From the NCBI GenBank assembly GCA_964035545.1, contig OZ037765.1, positions 2,578,501-2,642,500 of the forward strand: a stretch of 64,000 nt of DNA. Direction: 5' to 3'. Numbering within the stretch: position 1 is the stretch's first letter; the number at the start of each line of letters is the position of its first letter. Source of the DNA: Bugula neritina. Lineage: Eukaryota > Bryozoa > Gymnolaemata > Cheilostomatida > Bugulidae. Under the pieces are notes generated by a model that saw only the letters and a program-made list of their open reading frames with translations, was not told the origin of the DNA and did not search any database. This document shows positions 1 through 13,800 of this stretch, piece after piece. Both the position numbers and the translations under genes were made by a program.

Positions 1-1822
1 AAAATAAATTCTATTTGAAAAAAAACTAAAATTAAAATAAAGTCAACATTGAATATTCAAATCTAACACTGAGGATTTAAGTGCATGCGAAAGACATTTA
101 AAATGATATTAGGATATAGTATTATAACATAAGTGTCAGTTCCATGTTACAATGCATTACGTAATCATAGTAAATGCAAATCAATTTACAGAAGCATTTA
201 CTTGTTTTAAAATCTGCAATTATTAGCAAACTTTGCGAACTTTGGCATTTAAATCAACTTATTTGACACTTATCTAGTTTGAGCTGTCTTTGTGAATTAT
301 ATTGATTAAAATGAAATATATTCTAAAACAATTATTTCTTGCAATGTTATGATAAAGTCATTCACATCTTACTGCAGTAGTCAATAAATACATATGAGCC
401 ACCACACTGTCTTAAACATGATGGAAAGTTGACCATATTTAATACAATACTATGAAAGTAATTTATGCTAATAGACAAAAATGCATGCACATATAAAGCC
501 CACTAGGCCAGCACCATACGATACATTGTATATGTAATTTTATACCCTTATGTTTATGACATTTAATAATGTATGGTGTCACTCATTTATAGCTACGTAC
601 GTATCTGAATAGTCATGTTATACTACATGCTAATATTCTGAAAGCAACAATCACGAACACCTGTGCTTGGATGACAGCTACATTTTGCTTGTTTTAGTGC
701 TTTTACAATGTTTTAATGTGAAATATTGTCATTTTGATGGCTTTGGACTTATTAGACATAATTCACAATTTTGTGATATAAATAAGTTTGAGTTATTTAA
801 GATGGAAAATTTATTTGCTGCTGAATAGATGACAAATTATAGACAAGGTGATCATAAATTTATGTTTTTGCTAGTAATTATATTTGTTAAAGATTAAAAT
901 AGGTTCATAGATATCAATATAACAGAAATTATAAAGAATAGTTCAAGTTTACCCAAAACTTTAGGGGACTACATGGGACTACTAGTTTTTCAAAAATATT
1001 AATATATTTTAGATTTTATATCTATTTCTTTATAAAAAAGCATAAATTTATAGTGTATAATGAAACTTATTATGTAGCAGAATTATTTCAAAAATTAAAT
1101 ATAATATATGTAATAATGAATTAAAATAGGTTTTTCACAAACCAAAATTGCAATTTAATAGATATTGGGTTTTATCATCGGTAATATAATAGTGTAGCTT
1201 AGAAAGAAATTGTTAGATTAATGCTGACTGGCTGTATAAATAGTTTACAAACATTATATACTGGTCAGTTGTGCATAGAAAATATAGATAAGCCAGTGAT
1301 GAGTGTGCTTAAAGCTTCATTGTGGGTTAATAGCTTTTTATATAAACAAACAAACTTATGTAACATGGTTACAGAGTACAGAGAATGTTCAAACAATATT
1401 ATTTACTACAAGTAAAAATAGATACTAAAATTATAATCCATTGATCAAATATCAAAAATTGCTTGTTTTAAAACTTTCTGGCTAGCAAATTTTAGAGCAA
1501 GCAATTGGTCACACGTCTTCAAATTTGCTAATACTTTTAGAGTGTCAAATTACTGTTCTCAATTTTTTTCTGCTAAACTGAGTGTAAAATGTAGATATTC
1601 GTAAATAGGTTCATTAAACCATCAAAAGCTTTTCTTATAAAAATATGGCCCTTGTTAAATAAGATTTTTTCTAGCCTAAAAGAAGCAGCAAAAGTACTAA
1701 TTTTACACATAAACTATTTATTTCAAAACAAACTTAAATAAAACCGTAATACTTATGCTACTGGAGAACTCAAATCAATCTTGAAAGGCATTTTGGCTAA
1801 TTGTGCTCTTATTTCTTTTTAG
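1..1822. other. intronic sequence, no gene seen
   Basis: Very AT-rich sequence upstream of the first visible PDE4 exon. The only open frame, at 1221-1415, has no protein-like pattern or splice context. A short tract of T and C precedes the AG at 1821-1822, consistent with this being the 3' part of a long PDE4 intron. Confidence 0.7.
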
Positions 1823-4800
1823 TTTTGATGGAGATGATCGAGGATACGCAGACGGTGTTAGTCCGGTTTCTAGCCTCTACCTCAGTAATATGGGGCAGCG
1901 GAGAGAGTCCTTCCTTTACCGATCGGATAGCGAATTTGATTTGTCAACCAAATCAATATCAAGACACTCTTCTTTAGCCAGTGACAGCATGTAAGTCTAC
2001 ATTACACAGTTAGTTTATCTATGCAAAACTTAGATAGAATAGATACTTTATTTATAGCCTTAGATCAATGCCACAATTCACATAACTAATTAAAATTGTA
2101 ATAAAAATCCTGTTAAATATTTTATGAATCTCAGTCTAAAATCTGAGAGACAGATAAAAACTGGGTTGCATGATACCTTTCTCTATCTCCCATGAACAAT
2201 TATTGCTTTTATCGTATTGATTTTGTTTTGACTGCTACAAGTTATTATTTACAAGTCATCAACGTGCTTAAAAGTTTCTTTGCAACGTAAAAGCCATAGT
2301 TTAATTCTAAAACTTGAGTTGGAAACACATATATTTTAAAATGGATGTATATGAAAGCCCCAATCTTCTTTCTTCTCTCAAATTAGAACCCCACCTAATT
2401 ACTGTTAAAATGTTTACTTTCTCTAATACTTACACCTTCTCTTATTGTTTCCAAAACTCATCCTCTCGTACAAAAGGTGTAATGCTGTGTTTTGGTGTCT
2501 ATTCAGTGACCCAACCACGTTGTACAAACTACAGAAAGTCAGCCAGTATACACCTAGGTACGTCTCTAACTAAACCGTATGGTCAGTTCAACCCTGCCTG
2601 CCAGCCACCTCTGCAAATCCTCTGCTTGTAAGGCTTACCAAAAGAGTTATGGTCAAATAAACTCTTCAACCTTAAAATTTGTTATCAACACCAAGTTGGC
2701 CAACTGCTCTGTGTTTTGGTGAATTGTACAATCTGTATGGTGGCCTTGGCCGCTTGGCTTGTCAGTTGACCAAAATATCTAGGTGATCGCAACTTAGGTT
2801 GTCTCAACATGGGTGGTAACAGTTTCAGTGGTTTCAATTTGGGTGGTCTCAACTTGGGTGGTCACAGTTTCGGTGGTTTCAATTTGGGTGGTCTCAACTT
2901 GGGTGGTCACAGTTTCGGTGGTTTCAATTTGGGTGGTCTCAACTTGGGTGGTCACAGTTTCGGTGGTTTCAATTTGGGTGGTCTCAACTTGGGTGGTCAC
3001 AGTTTCGGAGGTTTCAATTTAGGTGATTTCAACCTGAGTGGTCGCCGATCAGGTTGGTCACAACTCGGGTGCCCTCAATTTAAGCAGTATCAACGTAGGT
3101 GGCTGGGTGGAGGCAGCAGAATGTACTGACCATGCTACACTCACCCTCATTTATACTCAACCAGCCTTTGCCTGTCTGCTTGCCTGCTCTTATATGTCTT
3201 TTATTTTAAAGCTAAACCCACAAAGTTTGTTTTGTCTCATTTATATATGTTGATGGATGTCATACATATTATATTGTTCACTTTACATGTACCCCAGTTT
3301 ATTGGATGCAGTTGCCTGCAGTATCAAGTATAAATGGTAGCAATTGTAAAAAACTCTAAAAAGTTGTACAAAATAGCACTATTTACCCAAAAAAATCAAA
3401 CGCTTAATCATAATAATTAAACTAATAAGTAAGCAAGAATTTAGTAGTTATCTACTCATTATTAGGCATCGATAAACAAAACAGTATCGCTGCGTAAAAA
3501 ATATTTTAAACTAAAATATGAATGGACTGCAGAATGCTATTTAATTCAATAGAACACACCCCCCCCTCCCCCCCCCCAAGTGTCCCAATAAAAACATAAT
3601 TCCCCTAGATAGACTAAGCGCTTTTGTAAAGGTATTATTGGAGTTGTCCTTTCAAACTGAAAAATTATGTTTCTTAAGACTTGTTTCCTCTCCTTAAGAA
3701 TTAAATATAAGGAAATCAGATATATGTTCACATTACAATAGGTTAATGAATTTTGCGTTGCAAATATTGTTTGAGATATACCAAATCATCTTTAAAACCT
3801 AAAAGATTAATTTCATTTGTTGGTGAAAAGTCTTTTACCATATTATAATATAGAAATTAATATTAAGCCAAACATGAAAAATGTATAATTAACCAATCAG
3901 CAAAGACGTAACATACTTCACTACATTGTAGTGATCCACCAGTACACAGGTAAACATGTGAAATGTTGTCAGTTAGAGTACAATTAGTGCTGTACCAGTC
4001 ACCTCTGTTAGTGGTAGTTATGAAGCTCTCGTATAGAGAAATTATCTTCTGGAATTTTGTTGAAAAAAGAGTTTAATATTTTGTTGACTTTACTTCCACA
4101 TTACTGTTTATAGAGAATAAATTATGGTGGTATTTTACTAACAAACCTAATATAAATCTTAACATGTAGTGATGCCAAAATGTAGATATAAATAGTATAT
4201 CAATTTATAACAAAAATTTCTTAGAACTTGTAGATTTAAGACAAAATAGCAATAAAAAATAGAGATATAGTATATTTTGCAATAAATTTATTGGTAAAGC
4301 AGAACTTAGGTAATTAAAGTAACTTATACTGATTTAGCAAAGTATAAATGCCTTTGTTTAAGTTTCAGTTCTTTACTTCATGATTAAACTAAGAGATTAC
4401 AAAGTGAAACACTTGGATTGTAGTCTGAGTTTTAGTTTTTTAAACTCATGCAAAAAATATTTTAAAAAGCTGCCTTTTTCTAATGCTGAAGATTGCTCAT
4501 TGATCATCGACTATTAAAACTTATAAACTCACTGGTGCATTTCAAGATATAAAGTTTAAATCAAATTACAGGCACTATAAAAATGGCATAATTTTATAGG
4601 CATGGTTGCTGCTGTATATACGTATATTTATGCATACTTTGAGATTTGAATTAAAAGAAGCTATTAACAAGATACAAAACTCACTTTATTTTGTAATCAA
4701 AAAGGAGAAGCTGCTTGAATTCTAAGCAAATACACATGATTACTTTACATCTCATGAGCAGGCAGTCTTGTTAATTGGTTTGAACAATGGCATATAACAT

Positions 4801-7800
4801 AGAGAGTGAATGGCCAGTCAAGTTGTATTGATTACAATATAGCTAAGCCTTTCAAATAATACATCGAATGACGTAGTTGGTATTTCTATTATAGTAAATA
4901 TACAAGCCGTACACGGGACTGTGTATTTAGTATTGACAGCAGCATATTATAACTAAACCAGTCATACTTTGCGTTCACTCCGAGGTTAGAGAGAGTAGGT
5001 GCTGCATATCACTCTAAGATACAAAAAGTAAAGTTTTACTGTCCTAGTTAGTTGGGGGGCCGATGGCTGTCGCTACTGGGCCTCACTCTCAATTTCATCG
5101 CCGCCACACAATTGGATCTCGAAACAATTTAGGATTACAATCAAAATCTTCGATGGAAACCGGCGAACAGAGGGGTGTAAAACGGTCAGCAACACCTGTG
5201 AAGCAATTTCCTAGGTCTTCCTTTATTAGCGGCCATAACCTAGACGAGTATGAGCATGACCTGCAGGGTTTTCTGGGGTAAGTATCATACCTACAGGTAA
5301 CTTACCTGACTGTTTGATGGCAGGTAAGGTAAGACTGTGATCATTTTTAAATTGACCTCGGGTCATTCACACAAAGCTGAACTCACGCCCCAAGCTAATT
5401 GCTGACTTAGTTATGGATCTAAAGCTATTTTTATTTGAAGAGATGCTACCAAAGTGAGTCATACAAGTATTGAACTCTTCGACCGCTGTTTCAGATTTGA
5501 GTATTAAATAGTTATCTTTTAAGATTTCATTTTATTCAATGAGAAATTGTTGTAAAACAATATTTGTAAATTATCTAATAGATTTAGCGTTCCCAATTGG
5601 CCAAAATGACTTAAAGCAAGTATTGATATGACTGTAGAACTGCTAAAGTGGCAGATAAACTGTGTGGAGAGATCTACAGTTTTTTTGTGGCTGGTGAATG
5701 AAACGAAACAAGTTTTTTCTGCATGAAAATGTCAAAATTTTTAAGCTACTTGTAAAAACCTAGTAAAGCTGTGACTATTTATTAATTAAAGTAAACCAGT
5801 TTTCTCTCAGTGAAATAATCTAAAAGCATGAAGTCCTGGAGAGGCCATGATAATCCATTTGCATCTGGCACTTGACATTCTAATTATGCAGGCACTGAAT
5901 ACCGCAGCATGATGAGAAAGTACTAGCATATAGAGTTATATACATTATAATACACCCAGTCCCACTCACAGCAACATGCTATATACTGACGTCAATTCCC
6001 TGCTCTGGGCAGATGGTATCTAACATATTAGCAACTGTTATAGCTCCAGTACTTAGGCTATATGCCAGCCTGCAACATATACATAGCCTATCTTTGCTGA
6101 GAAGTTTACATAATTGTAGTACACAGGCTAAGTATGTGTAAATATGCTTAGCCACAGTTACAAAAACTACAACCACTAATTACAAAGGGTGCTGGGTTAG
6201 TAATTAACCATAAATTACGTCACTCAATGGCTATTTTTCATGATCTAAATCATGTAGTAATATAATATAATGTAGTAATATATTGTAGTAATATAATATA
6301 GGAATATATTGTAGTAATATAATATGGAAATATAATGAAGTAATATATTGTAGTAACATAATGTAGTATAATATAATATAATATAGTATTATAATTCAGT
6401 AGTTTAATGTAGTAATATAATATAGTAATATACTGTAGCAATACAATGTAGTAATACAATATAGTAATATACTGTAGTAATATAATGTAGGAATATAATA
6501 GTAATATGATGTGGACTGTAGTTGGGTGAGTTTAACAGAAACCTTAGTAAACTTTGCAGGATTGGTTACCGCAATAAAATAGCACCAATATACCCTAATT
6601 GAAAAGGAAGTTCCATCAATATAGTAAGGCACACTTACCATGACTTGTATGGAAGTGGGTTGTAAAACTCATTTATACCACACCATAACAATGTGATAGC
6701 AAAATGGAAAATTGATTTGATGCAACTGAAACAAAGAGTAGTTCTAATTTAGTAAAATCAACCTTTTCTCTATTGATATATTATTGAAACCCAAACCAGT
6801 GTAAAAGTGTACATATATTATATTGTTAACAATAAGTTTTTACTGATTACCAATACTATATTTACTAGTACTAGTTACTAAAGTACAAATAGATAGTACC
6901 AGTAACCAGTACTAGTCACTAATACTAGCAACTAGGAACTAATACATATAATAATCATTGACTTTCTAAAACTTTAACAACTTGTTAACAACTTTTAAAA
7001 AAAATTATTGTAATTTTAAAGAATAATGCAGTACCTAAAAGAGAGGGTTCTGGTTATCCAATGCCAGTTATCACAATGACTCCACTGCTATTTTATTATA
7101 TAGTTGCTAACTCTCAATAACAATATTTCTTGCATTTCATAATTACTGCACAAGTAGAAGTTGAGAATTTTCTAACCTAACCTGCTTACCCAATGCCTAG
7201 CAGTCAATGCGCTTACTTGCTGGTGGTGATATCTTTGTAGTTGCCCCCACCTGTCTAGCACCCAGTGACAGCTGTATAACATGCATTGCTAATTTTAATT
7301 CAAAGTTGCTTTACAAAGTATTTCATGAAGGCTGCAAAAACTAAATGCTTACAAATGTACATATTTTATATAAAAAGCTGTTTTTTTCAATGAGTCAGTA
7401 GCATTGAAATGGCTTTAATTTTTCTACTGAATGTCTAGCAAAAAAATGTGTGTAAATTTATGCTGAAAATGTCTGTATTGTTTGAGAAAACTTCTCTAAT
7501 TGAAACCTGTTGCTCCAGTTGTTTGTCCCACCAACTCTTGAGTCTCATATTTGTTTATTTATTAATATAAGCTCGTTGGTCCAAAATGCTAAAATTTTGA
7601 AGTCATGGGCGTAGAATTCGTATATTAATGCAAGGTAATGGAACTGTTAAACTCAAGTAGGCTTTCCAGGTTTTATAGTATTATGCAAGGCATGTTGGTT
7701 TGTACAGGATGTAGTAAGGTTCTATAAAGTATACAGGAAATGTTGTAAGATAAGACAACTTCTATTTTGTAGACACGAAGATGTGATAGTCACTCCATTC

Positions 7801-10800
7801 GCTCAAATTCTCCAGACTCTGAGAACTGTTAGATCCAACTTTATATACATCACAAAAGTGGCCAATCCAAAGTAAGTTAACATTTGTAGTAAGGGAGGTG
7901 GCCAATCCAAAGTAAGTTCACATTTGTAGTAAGGGAGGTGGCCAATCCAAAGTAAGTTAACATTTGTGGTATGAAAAGTGGCCAATCCAAAGTAAGTTAA
8001 CATTTGTGGTATGAAAAGTGGCCAATCCAAGGTAAGTTAACATTGTTTTTATGAAAACTGCTGGACTACTTCTCCTGATTTTTTTCTAAGTAATTAATTA
8101 ATGTCAAACTTGTATGTAAAATACACCTTCTATAGTCACATGGTACATAAAATGACTCTGAATAATTATTGGGTTATGCCACAAATGTAAAAAAATGTAA
8201 TAGAAAATTAGAAATGACTTTAGTTGAATTATTCAAATATTTATAGTTTGTTATCAAAGCTATAAACAATGAAAACTTGCGCGTTTTCATGTCTTTTAAT
8301 CATTAAGACACAAATCAAATCATGAGTAAAACATATAAAAGGAAAGAATATGATAATATAGAATACATAATATGATTTTGTAATAGAAATGTTTTGCCGG
8401 CATTTCATTGATATCGCAAGAGATTATTAATGAGAGGTAGGGAAGCCAGATGCCTAATTATATTCAGTAAATCCAACTGGCAGCATAAATATTTATTGCT
8501 GCCATTTGTTTAGTACTTGCAATATAAAATATATATAAAGCAGCAGCTGTAATAATTTCTTTATTTGCACAAAATATGCTAGATAAATAAAATAAATTAC
8601 TTTTGAATTTTTTTTGTTATAACTCTTAGTTTTGAAAGGCAAAGTTTAAATCTGAAATATATGAGAACAAAATTGTTGACATGCTATAAAACTTGTTTAA
8701 CAGCTTTTAGCAACTTCTTGGTGAAGTAGGTTGTAAAAGCTTTTAGTAACAGCTACTGTACAGTTGCTTAGGTTAATGTAGATTTCTTCACCTTGAAATC
8801 AAACACCAATGTAGAGTGGTAACATATATTTTAAGTTTTCAATCAGAATTTTTGAATTACTATTTGTCCATTTCTGCTTGCAGAATGAGACGAGGCTCTT
8901 CTTGCGCCCCCCAACCAACAACTTCTAACAACAACTTGAAACACTCGGGTCTAAGTAAGTTGAACCTAATTAAACAATAAAAAACTTTTTACAAATATGT
9001 TTTACTGTCTGATTATAAACAATAAATAAATTGTTATCATGCAAAACTGTAACTGAGAAAAATGTTTAAAATTTATTTCATCACAGTAATTCTACTCACT
9101 TAACTTAAATATTTAAGATGTATTAGTTTAACAGTACTTATACAACATTGTATGTATACTAATTATATCGCATTGATTTTACAACTGAAATACATCTTCA
9201 ACTGACACTGTGTACATAGCAGTTATTTAAAACCTGAAATTAAAATGTGTTCATTGTAGGTTTTATGTAACTTATGTGACATATTAGTTTTCATTTCGAT
9301 AAAGCATGTATTAGGGGAAGTCATTTGGGATTGCGGTAATGACTCGTGGTAGTTGTATGGGTCATGTCACTTTTTAATTAGCATGATGTTTCTAGCTCTG
9401 TGCAGAAGGTTAGCCTAATGTGCAGTCTGAGAGAAATTGCAGCTATGACGTAGACTGCATACTTAACCTCCCTAATTGAATTCCTGCGGGTGCCTTCATA
9501 CTGCTCTCCGTATCTCATGCAGATTATTCGTTACAGCAATATTATTGACTATATAATTTAATATTGGACGTTACATTGAATTACGCTTAACCTAATGCAT
9601 GCTAGTCTATCATAATCTACGCATTCTCAAGTAATTACTAGTTAATTGGACTGACTAACCCATAGAAGTGAAAGTATACAACCCATATGACTGCCAAACT
9701 GCTATTCCTCACTTATTATATGTAAAACTCATATTATCTGCAAAACAATTTCATTTATACTACTAATGAACTAATAATAAATTCAAATAGTAGGCTGTGA
9801 ACTTAGTATTAACTTTGCAATTGGTTAAATTACATCCTTATAAATAGTTTAAAATATATGAAAAACATTATCCACCTAGTAGAATATTTTAAAATAAACT
9901 TCTATAATGTTATAATTATTTTAAATGTTAGAAATGACATAAGATTGCAATTTATTAGAATACATGAATTATCATGTTATATAAATACATTTTATGCATA
10001 TATATTTATATATATTACATTAAACAATATATATTATACAATAAGAGAGAATATCACATTGTGCAATATATGTTATACAATTTAGAACAATATTGCAAGA
10101 AACAACATATAGTATACAATATAAAACAATATTACACACAATATATTATCAATAACTTTCGTAGTTATTGATGACGAGAGTCAAAAGATGGCTCGAGACA
10201 CTTTAGATGAACTGGACTGGTGTTTAGACCAGCTGGAAACAATGCACACACACAGGTCTGTGGGTGATATGGCATCTAACAAGGTAACTAACATCTAACA
10301 TTCCTCCATCCACTATATTATTATAATATCTAATGCAGCTTAATGTTACTTGTTCAGTGATTTTATTTTGATTAAATGTGTTAAAATAATTAAATACTAA
10401 TTATAGCTGGTGATCATAGTTTGTTATTTTTATTATGCAACACACAAGTAACTATTTGCTTAAAATATTTAACTAGGTTGAAACTAAATTCTTGTGGACT
10501 AGCTGCTATGTTTAATTAATTTGTAACGTGTCTAATATTTGCAGTAATCAAATCTGCTTGTACTTTACATTCTCCTACAACAAACGTTTAATGTTAGTTA
10601 TGCCAAAAAACAGCGCAACTTTTTAATTTTTTTTATGTTTTTCTTAGTTCCGGAAAATGCTAGGAAAAGAACTAACTGCTTTTGAAGCTGATGATTCGAA
10701 TCCAGTTGGAAATAGTCGAGTTTCTGACTTTATATTCCAGAACTATCTAAGTAAGATTATCCTACTCTATATAAAGCTGTCTATACTCTAAGTTATGCTC

Positions 10801-13800
10801 TTCATACTCTAAATGAAGCCATTTATATTATAAAATCTAAATAACACTATCTACACTCTAGTTAAATTTGTCTATATCCATAGATGAGACTATCTAGCTA
10901 TCTTTAATTTTCTGTATATATACCTATTTGATATCAACTCAAAATAACCTATGAACAGCTACATATAACAGCCATCATTTTGTGCTTTAAAGATAAAGAG
11001 CAAGAATTGGACCTTCCATCTCCAAAAGAGCAAGATGGCGTCAATAAACTTCCTGTTTCCACAGCCATGTCTTCTGACTCAGTTGGACCTTCTTCATCAG
11101 AAGTGAGCAGTAACCACAGCAATAGGCACATACAAATGGTGAGTTTGTAGTTAAAAGTCAAAGTGAGTTTAACTTTAAATAAACTTGCAGCTCTATATAT
11201 ACGTCTAAAACTCGCCACTAAGAGGAAGTATAAGCTTAGACATCATGTAAAATAATGATATCTATTTGGTGTGTAGTTAGTTACAAATAGAATTTCAGTT
11301 CAATTTCTGCAATTGCCAGCAATAAGTGTCAATTACTATTATTAGTGAGACTGTAACTCAGTTTATCGTCAATCAAGAACAGTAGCTTCTAAAACTTTTC
11401 GATTCAACTTCTAAAAATAGTGTCAGGTTCACCAACTGAAATAAATGCTTTAAAAATAGTTGAGGATAAAACTGCATGTATTTTTATTAGCACTAAATTG
11501 AGAGAGTTCAGTAGCAGCTTTAGATGAGGATGAAATTGAGTGAACAAAATGAATAGCTGGTCTACATTATGTACGAACTAGTGTAGTATTTAAATCTAGA
11601 CAATACTTTAGTTAATGACCTCTGACAGACGAGAGACACGCTTTCTATCGCTGCTGTTACAGCTAACTTTACGTTTTTGCTGTATAGTGTCTCCATACAG
11701 CCTTGACCAGCTGTTCCATTATACTGTGCTGAATGAAAATCAATAGACTCTACTTGGGAGCTCCGTTTGACGTCATTAAATACACTCTGAACGATTAAAT
11801 TAACACAATTGTAAGAAGTGCTTTGTTTGAAAGCAGTCACTAGATGGCGCTGCTTAGTTTGAGTTATTACTTGATAATGAAAGAGTTCATATTGCTGTAA
11901 ATTAGGAGTTATGTCTCTCTTTAGAGCTCTCATAGAGTACTCTCTAAAACAGATTCTCTTTCTAATACAATCCCAGAATGCCCTGAGGATATCCCTGTGT
12001 CTGGAGTAGAAACAACTCACCAGCAAGAACTTATGCAAGTTAGTAACTATGTGTGCCCGTGAATAATCTTTGTTTTGAGCTAATTTATAATACATTTTCA
12101 GTAAAGAATGCTTGAAATGAATAACACCAGTAACAAACTGTAATTATGCGTTCTAGTCAAGTTGCAATTCATCCTTTGTGAATATATCAAACTATGTAAT
12201 TAATAGGAAAGGATTTTTTTTTATTAAAATCAAAGTGATTGAATTTGATAAAAAAACGCATGCAGTATAATCTGTTGCCTTTACTGTATAGAAAGATTTG
12301 CAAATTCATTCTAATATTTCCTGTTGGTGTAATTTGTAGTACTTAGGAGAAGTGGATAATTGGGGAATAGATGTGTTCAAGATATCTGAGCTCTCTAATA
12401 GCAGACCTCTAACATGCATAACCTACACCATAATGAAGGTTGGTGTCTTGTATAAAGAGGATGTTGCATTTTACATTGATGTGCAATATGAAATGAAGCA
12501 GATATTATTATAATGTATAGTAACAGAAGATCATTTCTGATTTAGTGAATTGTAGCTTATGTTTTTGAGCTGTTGATGAAATCTCCTTGTATGGTTATAT
12601 ACAAGTTGTATTTAAATTGAAAACAAACCAGAGCATTTTGTGTGCGTCATTGGACAGATTCTGCAAGTTTTTTTTATAGTTATATGACCCCTTTTGTAAA
12701 CATTTTAAAAAAATATTTAAAAGAAAACATTTACATGTTTTCTAATATAAAAAAGGCCGTACTGATTAGAAGTTACTTATTTTAAAACTTTTTGTAATAT
12801 TTTTCTATTGTTTCCCATTGAATTAAAATAGATAAATAACTTTTTTATAATTTTTATCTATGTAAACTATTACTATTTTTTTCAATTGCTATAATGCAAA
12901 GCTAAAATTACTCAAATTAAACTGGCTATGTCATAAATCTTTAATAGACTAATACTTGTACCGAAAAGCATTATAACTAATCAATGATATTTTTAGAAAC
13001 GTAACTTACTCAACACCTTCCAGATAAACCCACAGACACTAGTAACTTATTTGATGCACTTGGAGGCCCACTACCACCAGGATGTTCCCTACCACAACAA
13101 CATGCACGCTGCCGACGTCGTGCAGTCAGCGCATGTGCTGCTCAATGCTCAGGTATTGAAGGTTGGTGCTGTCCTGCTCTCCATATCTAACATCTGTTGG
13201 TTCGTGTGTTGCACTTGCTGCCTAAGCATCTTCTTCAAATCTTCTCAGCACTGCCTGTTCGTATCATCAAAACGAAATTGAAAACAAAAAATCTGTTGCA
13301 CAAAACTGTCAAAGAAATTGTCGTTTAAGTTGATGTAATACTGTCATGACACACTTCTATTCTACTCATCGTAAAACTGGCACGTATTGATTCACAAATC
13401 TTTGTATACAATATTTTCAGTTGACTTGTGCTCTCTGTTCATGTGATAGTATTGCTAGGTAGCACCAGAGCATAAGTGAATGCTGTTTAAACGACTACTA
13501 AATTCTAAATTATTATAAAATGAAATGAAAGGAATTGTCACACCAATGTTTTGAATAAACTCTTTTTCCAACATTACTGTAAAATTTGATATATTGCCGA
13601 GTGCAGCATATATCCACATTGCGCTGTAACGAACTATCCGTTGAGCTATTTGCTGTGTGCTTATGTTTGTCTTCACATTAGCTAACTGTGTTGCTGCTTA
13701 TCAGTATGATTTACTTGGCTCATGCTAAACCGTTTTGATAATTCACCGAGGTAGAGTTAATCACACACTCACAGAACTAGTCTTGATTGCACATCTATAA

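Larger units (their letters stand above)
11562..12095 (-). other. 177-codon antisense open frame in PDE4 intron, unrecognised
   Basis: This is an unusually long uninterrupted frame for this AT-rich intron. It starts [17 protein letters not shown] and contains [21 protein letters not shown] and Lys/Arg-rich stretches. I recognise no domain. I see no terminal inverted repeats and no splice pattern. It may be a decayed mobile-element fragment, an orphan exon or chance in a less AT-rich segment that also holds the CRE and CTCF-like motif. Confidence 0.2.

Noticed and set aside
2809-3129. 106-codon Gly/Phe/Asn/Leu-rich open frame
   Set aside because: Produced entirely by a 45-bp minisatellite. 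No start context, splice phase or non-repeat coding sequence supports it.
6250-6641. Tyr/Ile/Leu-rich minus-strand frames
   Set aside because: Generated by the AT-rich minisatellite; no coding signals.
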